From Pseudomonadota bacterium (GTDB lineage: Bacteria > Desulfobacterota > Desulfovibrionia > Desulfovibrionales > Desulfovibrionaceae): a stretch of 45,865 nucleotides of DNA. Shown here piece by piece: positions 8,409 to 16,174 of the stretch; position 1 is the stretch's first letter; each line of letters opens with the position of its first letter. A model generated the notes under the pieces. It made no database searches. It was not told the DNA's origin and saw nothing but the letters and a program-made list of their open reading frames with translations. The position numbers were made by a program, and so were the translations under genes. The stretch is taken from positions 1 through 45,865 of the forward strand of contig JAEZEM010000408.1 in the NCBI GenBank assembly GCA_023417745.1, written 5' to 3'.

Positions 8409-9326
8409 CTACTGCAAGAGCGTGCGCGACTGTCCCGGAGGCGGCGCCGCATTCCAGAAGGCGGCGTCCAGGGTCAGGGTTTCCTCGGCTTGCCGCGTTC
8501 CCAGCGGATCGACAACCCGGATGATGACCTTTGGCGCGCCGCCGGCCGGCGGCAGCCAGGCGGCCAGCATGCCCACGGTGCGAGCCTTGCCCGGGGCCGA
8601 GCCGGTGCGCAGGATCGACCAGTCCGGCCCGGCGGCCTGATCCCGGGACAGGGCGGCCACGGCGTCCAGATCGGCCGGCTTTTTGAGCGCCGTCAACAGC
8701 TCGCGGATGCGCCCCAGCCGCACCAGGCTTCCCTGGGCGTCCGGCTCCTGGCGCATGTCCGGGGTATTGACGAGCAGCGGATGGTTGGTGTGGGCCGTGA
8801 ACGTGTCGCGCGACATGACCTCGATCTTCCAGGCCTTGCCCGAGGATTCGATCATGGCCACTTCCTTCGCGTCGGCGATGAGGGCGAAAATGGGCACGAC
8901 GCCGGCCAACAGCTCCTGGGCGGCCACCACTTCGCGCACCGTGGCGAACCGCGTCAGGATGGGGTTGACCGGATAGACGAGGCGTTCCTGGCGCACCAGC
9001 CGCTGGCGCTCGGCCTTGGCGATGGTCCCGACGGTGGCCGTGACCACGGCCAAGCCCTTTTCGTTGACGCCGCCGACCATGGTCGGCTTGGCCCCGCCCA
9101 AGGACAGCATAGCCATGACCCGATAGCCTTCCCGGGGCGTCACCAGGGCGAACGCGGTCGGATGGCCCGGCGGGTAGTCGCGGTTTTTGACCAGAATGGA
9201 GCCGCCGCCGGCCACTTCCGCCCCGTTTACGGCCCACAGGGTGCAGGCCCGGGACGTCGGGGGGATGACCAGGACGGTCAGCAGGAGCAGGCAGGAGGCG
9301 GCAAGAAACCGGTGGATTTTGACCAT
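8409..9326 (-). CDS. Exported Ntn-hydrolase (choloylglycine hydrolase / acyltransferase-like, C45/C69 type)
   Basis: The protein is 305 aa. ATG at 9326 follows GAGGG; the frame extends upstream but there it reads as Arg/Pro-rich non-coding sequence. A clear signal peptide (KIHRFLAASCLLLLTVLVI) ends in TSRA, directly before Cys28. The next residues, CTLWAV with GGSILVKNRDYPP, match the N-terminal nucleophile and following Asn-Arg-Asp strand of Ntn-hydrolases acting on amide bonds (bile-salt hydrolase, penicillin acylase and acyl-CoA:6-APA acyltransferase groups). Signal cleavage itself would expose the catalytic Cys, so no separate autoproteolysis is needed. It probably acts in the periplasm. 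The substrate is unknown. A small exported protein (9491-9952) lies upstream on the same strand. Confidence 0.75.
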   Translation of the reverse strand: MVKIHRFLAASCLLLLTVLVIPPTSRACTLWAVNGAEVAGGGSILVKNRDYPPGHPTAFALVTPREGYRVMAMLSLGGAKPTMVGGVNEKGLAVVTATVGTIAKAERQRLVRQERLVYPVNPILTRFATVREVVAAQELLAGVVPIFALIADAKEVAMIESSGKAWKIEVMSRDTFTAHTNHPLLVNTPDMRQEPDAQGSLVRLGRIRELLTALKKPADLDAVAALSRDQAAGPDWSILRTGSAPGKARTVGMLAAWLPPAGGAPKVIIRVVDPLGTRQAEETLTLDAAFWNAAPPPGQSRTLLQ

Positions 9327-9490
9327 GCAACCCTCGCGACGACGTTGGGGTTTGGCCGGCCGACGGCGGCCCGGGCGAAACGAGACACGCGACAACAACG
9401 GTTCGCCGCCGGACAAAGCCGGGCGGCGCGCGAAATGCCTACCAAACGCCGCCGCGTTCCGCCTGGCCGGGGCGGCCCCGTTGCGGACGG

Positions 9491-9952
9491 TCATTGCCCC
9501 TTGACGAGGTCATTGAGGTAGCGCAGGCGCTCCGGGGTGTTTTGCAGGATGTAGGCGCACATGTGGGCGCGCTCCAGGATGAAGGCGTTGGCCGAGGCGT
9601 CGGTGAGGCGCTCCGGGGTCAAAAACGGCAGCGCCATCGACTTGTACCGGGCCTCGACATACTGCGGCGACATGTACGCCTTGGCCATCGTCAGAAACTC
9701 CCTGGTCCGGGCCACAGCCTTGCGCTGGGTCTCCAGGTCGTTGGTCCCCAGGGCCATGGCCCCGGTGATGCGGGCCGCCACGGCGCACTGACACAATTCG
9801 TCGACCAGCCGGCTGCGGGCCGTCGCCGTGTACTGCGGTCCGGCGGGCCGTGAGCCCTGGCCGCCGGCTTTCTGGGCCAAGCCCAAACCGGGAACGGCCA
9901 GCCCGCCCATGACCACCAGCAGCAACCATGCCGCCATCGCCCGTTTGTCCAT
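9491..9952 (-). CDS. Small exported protein of unknown function
   Basis: The protein is 153 aa, with ATG at 9952 after AAAAGGGGCGGCGC. The N terminus has a basic start and a hydrophobic core (AMAAWLLLVVMGGLAVPG) ending near GLAQKAGG, so it is a Sec signal peptide. The mature part is helical and contains two Cys in VDELCQCAVAAR and another in RAHMCAYIL. These could form disulfides or bind a ligand, but no CxxCH haem motif is present. No family recognised. It lies 164 bases upstream of the Ntn-hydrolase in the same direction, so cotranscription is possible. It is divergent from the radical SAM gene. Confidence 0.7.
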   Translation of the reverse strand: MDKRAMAAWLLLVVMGGLAVPGLGLAQKAGGQGSRPAGPQYTATARSRLVDELCQCAVAARITGAMALGTNDLETQRKAVARTREFLTMAKAYMSPQYVEARYKSMALPFLTPERLTDASANAFILERAHMCAYILQNTPERLRYLNDLVKGQ

Positions 9953-10123
9953 GCGCCGCCCCTTTTGCCGACCGATGCCATCGGCCTAGCAATGCCGCGT
10001 CGGCTTGTCAAAAGCGGTGATCGCCGTCCTGCCTCGGCGTGCCCACGAAGAAACAGGCCGGGAAATGAAAAACGAAAATGATTCATGGAGGGCGCGTGGG
10101 GAATGTGTTAGTCGGGGCACACC

Positions 10124-11680
10124 ATGCAAAATGTCCTCATGCTGCACCCGCCGTTGCCGTTGTCGTTCTGGAGCTTTCACGAAACCCTGGCCATGACCGG
10201 GAAAAAGGCCCTGCTGCCGCCCTTGGGGCTGCTGACCGCAGCCGCCTTGCTGCCAAGGGATTGGAACATCCGACTGGTCGATCTCAATGTCCGGCCGCTG
10301 GCCGAGGCGGATTGGGAGGGCATTGATCTGCTGTTCGTCTCGGGCATGTTGGTGCAGCGTGAAAGCCTGTTGCGGCTTTTGCGGGAAGCCAAGGCCCGGG
10401 GCGTCCTTACGGCGGCGGGCGGGGCTTACCCCACCACCGCGCCCGACGAGGTGCTGGCGGCCGGTTGCGACTTCCTCATCCAGGGCGAGGGGGAAAACAC
10501 CATCCCGCAGCTGGTGGCCGCTATCGCGGCCGGCCAGACAAGCGGCCGGTTCGTCTGCACGGACAAGCCCGCCCTGGCCGACTCGCCCCCGCCCCGCTAC
10601 GACCTCATCGCCCCGGGCGATTACGAATCCATGTCCCTGCAAACCTCCCGGGGCTGTCCTTTTGCCTGCGAATTCTGCGACATCGTCAGCTTGTTCGGCC
10701 GCGTTCAGCGCCACAAGACGCCGGAGCAGGTCATCGGCGAGTTGGAGGCCATCCGCCAGCTCGGCTTCCGGGGCACGGTGTTCGTGGCCGACGACAATTT
10801 CATCGGCAACCGTCCCCGGGCCGTGGCCATGCTTTCACGCATCATCGAATGGCAGGCCCGGCATGGCGAGCCCTTTGATTTCATCACCCAAGCCTCGATC
10901 AACCTGGGCCAGGACGTCCCGCTGATCGACTTGCTGACCGCCGCCAATTTCTCCTATGTTTTCGTCGGCATCGAATCCCCGGACAACGACGTGTTGACCG
11001 CCGCGCGCAAGCACCAAAACGTGCGCAACCCGCTGCTGGACTCCCTGCGGGCCATAAACGCCAATGGCCTAAGCGTCATCGGCAGTTTCATCCTCGGCAT
11101 GGACGGCGAAAAAGCCGGGGCCGGCGAGCGCATGCGGGCCTTTGCCGAGGCCGGGGATTTGCCCTGGGTCATGGTCAACGTGCTGCGCGCCCTTCCCCTG
11201 ACCGCCCTGTGGGACAGGCTCAAAGCCGAAGGCCGGCTGCAGGACGGCATCGAGGAAAGCGGCTGGGACGCCCTGACCAATTTCACCCCCCAGCGCCCCA
11301 TTGAGGCGATCTTCGCCGAACAGCTCGCGGCCCTAAACGCCCTGTACGCGCCAGGGGCCTATCTGGGGCGGGCCTTTCGGGCCACTCTGGCCATGCGTCC
11401 GACCCGGGGTTCCAGGCCAGGAGCCGCGCCCAAGGCGAAAGCTGATCCCGCCCTGGCCGTGCCCCAAAAAAACCGCAGCCCGGACGTCACGTCGCTTTTG
11501 CGCCTGCTCTGGCGGCAGGGCGTGGTCGGGGAGGCGCGCTGGCAGTTCTGGCGGCAACTGGCCCTGGTCGCCCGGCGCAATCCCAGCCGGTTGCGGCGCT
11601 ATATCGTCCTTTGCGGCATGGGAGAAAACCTCTTCTCCTTCGTGCGCCACCTGCGCGCCCAGGCCGAGAGCCGGGGGTAA
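10124..11680 (+). CDS. B12-binding-domain radical SAM protein
   Basis: The protein is 518 aa, with ATG at 10124. Residues about 1-150 look like the Rossmann-type cobalamin-binding domain (NVLMLHPP, LLPPLGLLTAAALL, AAGGAYPTTAPDEVL, FLIQGEGENTIPQLV). The radical SAM core follows with CPFACEFCD, the CxxxCxxC ligand set for the 4Fe-4S cluster, then the GTVFVADDNFIGNR strand and YVFVGIESPDNDVL. The C-terminal region (about 370-518) matches the DUF4070-type tail seen in B12-radical SAM enzymes such as the HpnP/HpnR and BchE relatives. Members do methylations or oxidative cyclisations of lipids, tetrapyrroles and natural products. The substrate is not inferable; a TylF-like methyltransferase lies about 300 bases downstream. 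The ribosome site is weak. Confidence 0.85.
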   Translation: MQNVLMLHPPLPLSFWSFHETLAMTGKKALLPPLGLLTAAALLPRDWNIRLVDLNVRPLAEADWEGIDLLFVSGMLVQRESLLRLLREAKARGVLTAAGGAYPTTAPDEVLAAGCDFLIQGEGENTIPQLVAAIAAGQTSGRFVCTDKPALADSPPPRYDLIAPGDYESMSLQTSRGCPFACEFCDIVSLFGRVQRHKTPEQVIGELEAIRQLGFRGTVFVADDNFIGNRPRAVAMLSRIIEWQARHGEPFDFITQASINLGQDVPLIDLLTAANFSYVFVGIESPDNDVLTAARKHQNVRNPLLDSLRAINANGLSVIGSFILGMDGEKAGAGERMRAFAEAGDLPWVMVNVLRALPLTALWDRLKAEGRLQDGIEESGWDALTNFTPQRPIEAIFAEQLAALNALYAPGAYLGRAFRATLAMRPTRGSRPGAAPKAKADPALAVPQKNRSPDVTSLLRLLWRQGVVGEARWQFWRQLALVARRNPSRLRRYIVLCGMGENLFSFVRHLRAQAESRG

Positions 11681-11760
11681 GCGCCGGCCTGTCCGCCGCC
11701 CTTGCCGTCCCGGGGCGGGCGGCAATCGTCATCGCCGCCCAGGCCGGCAGGACAACGTCC

Positions 11761-11901
11761 ATGGACCAATCCGAGCTTCTCCGCGTCATCTCCTTGGCGC
11801 TGCTTTTGGCGGTCATCGTCGCCATGCGCTGGTGGCCGGGACGCAATCACCGGAAGTTTGATTGGCGGTGGTTCAAGAGCCAGGGGCGCAAGAAGGATTG
11901 A
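11761..11901 (+). CDS. Tiny single-pass membrane protein
   Basis: The protein is 46 aa, from ATG at 11761. Residues 6-22 form one hydrophobic segment (LLRVISLALLLAVIVAM), followed by a basic, Trp-rich tail (RWWPGRNHRKFDWRWFKS). The layout fits an inner-membrane peptide with the basic tail in the cytoplasm. It starts 80 bases after the radical SAM stop and ends about 90 bases before the TylF-like gene. The ribosome site (AGGAC) is only fair. No family recognised. Confidence 0.5.
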   Translation: MDQSELLRVISLALLLAVIVAMRWWPGRNHRKFDWRWFKSQGRKKD

Positions 11902-11992
11902 CCCGCACGGCGGCAAGGGACATGGACGGAGAAAGAAACGACCGGGAGAGCGTTGCCTATTTCGTCGGTGTTTGGACATCCAGAGGTTGTAC

Positions 11993-12691
11993 ATGAGCAT
12001 GAAGCAGTTGATTGTTGATGTCTTGCGCAAGCTTCCGCGACAGACAGACATCGAGGCCACGTTCGCCATACTCGGTCTCACCAAAAAGCTCGGGCTGACG
12101 GACATCCGGCCGCAATCCTGCTGGGAGCCGGAAAAGAAGCGGTTCATCCTGCGCTGCCTTCTGGAGACCGAGGATTTGGGTGGCGATATCGTGGAATTCG
12201 GGGTGTACCGGGGCGGCGGGACAATGTTCATGGCGGGAATTCTCCGCGACATTGGTTCTTCCAGGCACATTCACGCCCTGGACACCTTCGATGGCATGCC
12301 CAAACCGCACGAGGCTGACGTTATTCCCGGCTCCCATGGCTACTGCTATGAGGAGAAATCTTTTTCCGATACCTCATATCCCTTTCTTAACTTCGTGATG
12401 CACCACTACGGATACAGCGAAATTTCCCTGCACAAAGGCCTTTTTTCAGATAATTTTCATAAAATTGCTGAGAATACATTCTCCATGTGCATCATTGACT
12501 CAGACCAGTACGCCAGCACCATAGAATGTCTCGAATTCATCTACCCTCGCACGACGGCTGGAGGACTTGTCCTCGTGGACGACATGCCCTTGCCCGGCGT
12601 GGCCAAGGCCGTGGAGACCTTCCTCGCCGACAAGCCCGAAACCCTGGAGCCCGGCGCCCTGGGCATGCGTTTTTTCCGCAAGTCCGCCTGA
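11993..12691 (+). CDS. TylF/macrocin O-methyltransferase-like SAM methyltransferase
   Basis: The protein is 232 aa, with ATG at 11993 after AGAGG (11982-11986). A second ATG six bases on is also possible. SAM-binding motif I is GGDIVEFGVYRGGGTMFMAG. Next come HALDTFDGMPKP, the post-I acidic strand typical of the family, and IDSDQYASTIECL with LVLVDDMPLPGV near the C terminus, the divalent-metal Asp motif of TylF-type enzymes. The family O-methylates sugars and other small molecules and is often found in polysaccharide or lipopolysaccharide loci. Base composition drops noticeably around 12340-12500 relative to neighbours, which may reflect transfer. It could act on the same product as the upstream radical SAM enzyme, but that is only suggested by adjacency. 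Confidence 0.82.
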   Translation: MSMKQLIVDVLRKLPRQTDIEATFAILGLTKKLGLTDIRPQSCWEPEKKRFILRCLLETEDLGGDIVEFGVYRGGGTMFMAGILRDIGSSRHIHALDTFDGMPKPHEADVIPGSHGYCYEEKSFSDTSYPFLNFVMHHYGYSEISLHKGLFSDNFHKIAENTFSMCIIDSDQYASTIECLEFIYPRTTAGGLVLVDDMPLPGVAKAVETFLADKPETLEPGALGMRFFRKSA

Positions 12692-12858
12692 CGTCTCGGG
12701 AGGCATGACCGGCGTGACAACCGTATAGCCCATGCAGGTCCCGGACGGGGCGACAACAGAAGCGCCCTCCTCGACGCGGCCAGGCAGCCTACGGCCGAGT
12801 GGCGCTCAATCCCAATGCTTCAGGATTCTCCAATAGGATAGTCCAGCGGCCGTTCGAT

Positions 12859-13101
12859 CTATTTGGCGGCCTCTTGGATGATCTTCATTGCCTCTATCTT
12901 GCGCGACTCCAGAATAAGCAGGAAAACATCCGAGCCCTTTTGTCGCCGGTCCCACCATTCAGGATCGGCAAGGGCGAGAATAGAGTCCGCGACAGCATCC
13001 CTTTTTTCGCGTGGCACGGATCGAAGGCGGGTCAGGCACAGCTCTTTTGCATCGGCCATCTTGTCCGCCAGGGTTGCCCGCTTCGCATCGCCAATTTTCA
13101 T
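12859..13101 (-). CDS. Small helical hypothetical protein
   Basis: The protein is 80 aa, with ATG at 13101 after AAAGGA. It is highly charged and predicted helical throughout (MKIGDAKRATLADKMADAKE at the start, SRKIEAMKIIQEAAK at the end). It has no signal peptide or membrane segment. A candidate 50-aa membrane protein ends 35 bases upstream on the same strand, so the two may form a small operon. No family recognised. The overlapping plus-strand frame (12799-13140) has poorer codon use and no ribosome site. Confidence 0.6.
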   Translation of the reverse strand: MKIGDAKRATLADKMADAKELCLTRLRSVPREKRDAVADSILALADPEWWDRRQKGSDVFLLILESRKIEAMKIIQEAAK

Positions 13102-13136
13102 GAAAGTCCTTTCAGTCTATATTGTTTCGAACATCT

Positions 13137-13289
13137 TTAGAGATGGTCTCGCTGTGACATTTCGTCTTCCTTGTAGCCGTCGAAGCTGAAACGCCCGGGG
13201 ACGCTCCCGCCGTCATGGCGCTTGGTCCTCAGGACAAAGGCCGCCGCCAGGACGAGGACGCCCACGCAAGGGCTGCGGCGATGAGCCAT
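13137..13289 (-). CDS. Candidate 50-aa single-pass membrane protein
   Basis: The frame starts at ATG 13289 and reads MAHRRSPCVGVLVLAAAFVL, then a basic turn and a charged tail ending KEDEMSQRDHL. One transmembrane segment spans roughly residues 8-20. Codon choice in the tail (mostly C/G third bases) looks coding, but the ribosome site is poor. A longer upstream extension of the frame lies opposite the membrane-protein gene at 13461 and reads as a shadow. It would be cotranscribed with 12859-13101. Confidence 0.4.
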   Translation of the reverse strand: MAHRRSPCVGVLVLAAAFVLRTKRHDGGSVPGRFSFDGYKEDEMSQRDHL

Positions 13290-13460
13290 CCCATAGTGTG
13301 GCTGGTAGCAGGGAGGGCATGGCTTGTCATCCTGCCGTGCCGCCGCGGTTCGTAGCGCCTTGCTGCGGCGTCCTGGCCGTCTGTCCTGGCAAAGGGCGGG
13401 ATGGCGTCGCCCATGGGGGTGGGCTTGCGGCCAAGGGCATCCTGCTGCAAAGTCACCGCC

Positions 13461-14387
13461 ATGTTTAACAAGAAGGAAGCGCTCGCCATGCTGCTCGTGG
13501 TCGGCATGGTGGCAGCGGCGGAATACTTTGGCGTTCAGGAAATCATATTCCCGGAGATCGCGGCCTTGGCCTTTGGGGCCTGGGTTATGGAGGAGCGCCC
13601 CTGGCCGGGACCGACCTGGACAATCTGGTTCTCCCCGACCCTGGGAGCCTTGACCGGCGTTGTGCTTCTGCGCCTCCTGCCCCTGTCCCTGGTCGCCCTT
13701 ACTGGCCTGGCCTTCGTCTTCGTTCTGCTCCAACTGAAGCTTTCCCGTTCAGCCATGTCCCCGTCGTTCTCAGCGGCCATCCTTCCCATCATAACCGGCA
13801 TCCATAGCTGGGCCTACCCGGCCGCCGTGTTCCTGATGACCGGGGCCATTGCCTTAATGGCCCCGGCTCGCACGCCAGACGATCCGACCGAGGCTTCCTG
13901 TCCATCCCAGGAGCAGGATGAGCCTCCATCCCTGGCTTGGTCCTGTCGCCACTATGGCAAGCTTCTGTTTTTCATCTTGATTGTGGCCTTGTTCGCCACC
14001 ACCTGGGGAGGGCTATTCATGATAGCCCCACCGCTCATTGTTGCCTTCATCGAGTTGACCCACCCGGGAAGCGCCTTGCGGCAAAAGTCCATGCCGCGCC
14101 TACTTCTTCTGTTCACGGGCTGCGCCATGGCCGGCGCGGGTTGCATCGCCCTGGTCACCGGCTTTTTTTCCGGCCCCATGTGGCTAGGGGCCGGCCTGTC
14201 CCTGGCCGGCGCTTTGGTCATTGCCAAAAGATTACGCCTAGCCTCGCCGCCAGCCATGGCCCTGGCGCTTCTGCCCACAATCCTCCCGCGAGAAGTCCTG
14301 CTCGTTTATCCGCTGCAGATTCTGGCCGGAAGTGCCCTCTTCATGGTCTTCAGCCATCTTTGGTTCAAACCCGAGACCGCAGACTGA
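13461..14387 (+). CDS. Polytopic integral membrane protein
   Basis: The protein is 308 aa from ATG 13461. An in-frame ATG at 13401 has a purine run directly adjacent (spacing too short), so the start is uncertain. About nine or ten hydrophobic segments can be seen: residues about 8-24, 55-75 and 85-100, then a break with a polar loop (ARTPDDPTEASCPSQEQDEP), then LLFFILIVALFATTWGG and further helices to the C terminus. The two halves around the polar loop have similar size, suggesting an internal duplication. I do not recognise the family with confidence; a loose resemblance to HPP-type membrane proteins is not enough to name it. It is the last ordinary gene before the mobile block. Confidence 0.7.
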   Translation: MFNKKEALAMLLVVGMVAAAEYFGVQEIIFPEIAALAFGAWVMEERPWPGPTWTIWFSPTLGALTGVVLLRLLPLSLVALTGLAFVFVLLQLKLSRSAMSPSFSAAILPIITGIHSWAYPAAVFLMTGAIALMAPARTPDDPTEASCPSQEQDEPPSLAWSCRHYGKLLFFILIVALFATTWGGLFMIAPPLIVAFIELTHPGSALRQKSMPRLLLLFTGCAMAGAGCIALVTGFFSGPMWLGAGLSLAGALVIAKRLRLASPPAMALALLPTILPREVLLVYPLQILAGSALFMVFSHLWFKPETAD

Positions 14388-14529
14388 GACCGACCAGCTG
14401 GGCGGGAGCGCCCGAGACCAGGCGAAGGTTGACCCGGCAAGACGACGGTACAATGCTGCGCTGTCCTCCCCATGGTGAGGCTGCCATTCTGCGGAGTCAG
14501 ATACCGACCCGGGCACGCTCCCGACCGAG

Positions 14530-14957
14530 AGCCATAGCCTTCCGTCAGCCGGGCACTGAGCGCCGCATTGCGCGCCGTCTGGATGCACAGCAAGAAGTGG
14601 GGGCTCTTGGAAGGCGAGCCGCCCACCGTCGGCGTGGAGCTTGGCCGCATCGACAACGCCCGACACCGTTTCCTCTCCCCTGCCCAGCTTCAAGCCTTGC
14701 TTGCCGAGGTGGAACGCCGCGACCCAAACGCTTGGGAATTTGTTCTGGCCGCTGGGGTGGACGCCCGGACCATCATGGAGCTTTTCGGCTGGTCCACTCT
14801 AGCCATGTTGCAGCGGTATACCCACCCAGGAGCCGAGGCTAAGGCGCGTGCCGTCGCCGCCCTGGGGCTGCTGTGGGTGCCAAGCCGGGCAAGGTGGTGT
14901 CCATCCGCAAGTGGGCCGAGGGGTAGCCCCGTGAATGGCCCCTTGACTAAGCACTAA
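14530..14957 (+). pseudogene. Tyrosine recombinase (phage integrase) remnant
   Basis: The frame reads VSRALSAALRAVWMHSKKWG, the end of an integrase core-binding domain, then VELGRIDNARHRFLSPAQLQ, the typical linker into the catalytic domain. It jumps at once to VLAAGVDARTIMELFGWSTL and AMLQRYTHP, which carries the C-terminal catalytic Tyr. The first catalytic Arg, the Lys turn and the HxxR box are absent, so roughly the middle of the catalytic domain is deleted. A TAG at 14535-14537 also interrupts the frame upstream. Without Arg and HxxR it cannot recombine DNA. It marks the left part of an old integrated element. Confidence 0.8.
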
Positions 14958-14970
14958 AAATTAGTACCTT
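14943..14970 (+). promoter_or_regulatory. Promoter/operator of the toxin-antitoxin pair
   Basis: TTGACT (14943-14948) is a good -35 box; TACCTT (14965-14970) 16 bases on is a possible -10. Between them lies the perfect inverted repeat ACTAA-AAA-TTAGT (14953-14965), with an extra ACTAA just upstream. An HTH antitoxin dimer bound there would block the promoter, as in autoregulated HigBA-type operons. Confidence 0.5.
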
Positions 14971-14988
14971 CATCCTCAAGGAGAAGCC

Positions 14989-15267
14989 ATGGGCTGGAAA
15001 GTCAACATCGCGGCCAAGACTGAAAAGCGGGTCACGCGCCTACCGCTCCAAGTTCAAAAAGCCCTGGCGCTTCTCATCGCGGACATTGAGGCCGGCGGCC
15101 CTGTGCGTGGCGATTGGCCGAACTATTCCAGGCTACCCGGCAACAGGCACCATTGCCACCTGAAGAAAGGGAGCCCTACCTACGTCGCCGTATGGGAGGA
15201 CGTGTCCGGGCAAATCAAGGTCATCGAGGTTGTATATGCAGGCACACACGAAAAAGCCCCCTATTGA
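14989..15267 (+). CDS. RelE/HigB-type toxin
   Basis: The protein is 92 aa, with ATG at 14989 after AAGGAG (14978-14983). The fold signature is short and basic: a helical N-terminal half (EKRVTRLPLQVQKALALLIA), then SRLPGNRHHCHLKKGSPTYV and AVWEDVSGQIKVIEVVYAGT, the beta-sheet half of RelE/HigB ribosome-dependent mRNases or ParE-like proteins. The C terminus THEKAPY is typical of HigB-like toxins. Toxin precedes antitoxin, the usual hig order, and the two genes overlap by 32 bases. The module sits in the mobile block next to the integrase remnant and probably helps retain it. Activity is inferred only. Confidence 0.85.
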   Translation: MGWKVNIAAKTEKRVTRLPLQVQKALALLIADIEAGGPVRGDWPNYSRLPGNRHHCHLKKGSPTYVAVWEDVSGQIKVIEVVYAGTHEKAPY

Positions 15268-15595
15268 CGCCATAGAGCTTTGTTTCACCGGCCCGGCGAC
15301 CAAACGCCAAGAAGCCGTGGACTACCTGCGGAGCCTCGGCTTTGAGGCCAAGGAAGAGCCGTCCAAGCCCTGGCGGGAAGTGCTGCCCTTCAAGGATGAG
15401 GAATTACCCGGCGTATTTCTGGCCGGGGCGCGGTATCGGGAGGGCATGACCCAGGCCGCCCTTGCCGAAGCTACCGGCATCCCCCGCCGCCATATCAGCG
15501 AAATGGAAAACGGCCGCCGCCCCATCGGGAAGAAGAACGCCCGACTCCTGGCTGAGGCCCTGAATATCGACCCGAGGCGGTTGTTGGCGGTGTAG
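15236..15595 (+). CDS. XRE-family antitoxin (HigA-like)
   Basis: The protein is 119 aa from ATG 15236, inside the end of the toxin gene. The N-terminal 55 residues (IDAIELCFTGPATKRQEAVD onward) are not HTH and may form the toxin-neutralising part. The C-terminal part is a Cro/CI-type helix-turn-helix (GMTQAALAEATGIPRRHISE with MENGRRPIGKKNARLLAEAL). It should bind the toxin and the palindrome upstream to repress the operon. A strong terminator follows at once, so the module is a self-contained two-gene unit. Confidence 0.87.
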   Translation: MQAHTKKPPIDAIELCFTGPATKRQEAVDYLRSLGFEAKEEPSKPWREVLPFKDEELPGVFLAGARYREGMTQAALAEATGIPRRHISEMENGRRPIGKKNARLLAEALNIDPRRLLAV

Positions 15596-15623
15596 CCCCC
15601 TTTTCCCGCGTTAAGCAATCTGC

Positions 15624-15658
15624 CGCCTGACCTACGAAATAGGTCAGGCGTTTTTTTT
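15624..15658 (+). terminator. Terminator of the toxin-antitoxin operon
   Basis: A perfect 11-bp stem, CGCCTGACCTA (15624-15634) with TAGGTCAGGCG (15640-15650), has loop CGAAA and is followed by eight T. It lies 28 bases after the antitoxin stop. Confidence 0.93.
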
Positions 15659-15808
15659 GCTCATTGAAAATTTGGACATCCTGGGGGCGGCGGATGTCCC
15701 TACGATTCCGCATTTTGGTCTTCACGACACTACCCACTTCAAACTTTTCGCACCCGCCCGGTAGTTGGTGCGCAGGCAGGGATATTGGTCGAAAAGGAGA
15801 CCGAAAAA

Positions 15809-16120
15809 ATGGAAAACGTTGTTGAGCATGAACCCGTTGCCGTGGCTGATTTTTTCGCCAATGCCAAGAAAGAACTTCCCCCCAACTTCGCCCTCACCGC
15901 TGTTCCCAAGCTATTGCCTGAAACCATCGCTGTCGGCTCTGTCCATAATGCGATTTGTGCCGGCGTCGGCCCCGTCTACCGCAAGATCAACGGCCGCATT
16001 GTTTTGGAACGCGATTCCTTTTTGGACTGGCTCCAGAACCGGCCCCGCGTAAGGAAGAGAGGGCAACCTGGACACGCTGGAGCAGTACTTCCACGGCGAG
16101 AAAGGGGAGCCGCCGATTGA
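15809..16120 (+). CDS. Excisionase-like HTH protein, probably frameshifted near its end
   Basis: The protein is 103 aa from ATG 15809, preceded by AAGGAG at 15795-15800; an in-frame TTG at 15785 is rejected. After an acidic N terminus (MENVVEHEPVAVADFFANAK), the segment SVHNAICAGVGPVYRKINGR and IVLERDSFLDWLQNRP resembles the MerR/Xis-type winged helix used by excisionases and small mobile-element regulators. From about 16056 the frame becomes Arg/Gly-rich. The plus-one frame reads EGNLDTLEQYFHGEKGEPPI, which looks like the genuine C terminus and stays open to a TGA near 16203, overlapping the next gene. An AG-repeat (16056-16061) sits at the switch. DNA binding is a guess from this short motif. 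Confidence 0.6.
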   Translation: MENVVEHEPVAVADFFANAKKELPPNFALTAVPKLLPETIAVGSVHNAICAGVGPVYRKINGRIVLERDSFLDWLQNRPRVRKRGQPGHAGAVLPRRERGAAD

Positions 16121-16174
16121 TCTGGATAGGGTTGGCGGACGAGGCCCGGCAAAGAACTGCAGGAGGCACACACC

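Noticed and set aside
13290..13733. Extended minus-strand frame upstream of the 50-aa membrane peptide
   Set aside because: Lies opposite the membrane-protein gene and looks like its shadow; only the last 51 codons are kept as a candidate.
14300..14530. Direct repeat of the tRNA-Phe end as an attachment site
   Set aside because: Searched by eye; no convincing match to the tRNA 3' end was seen.
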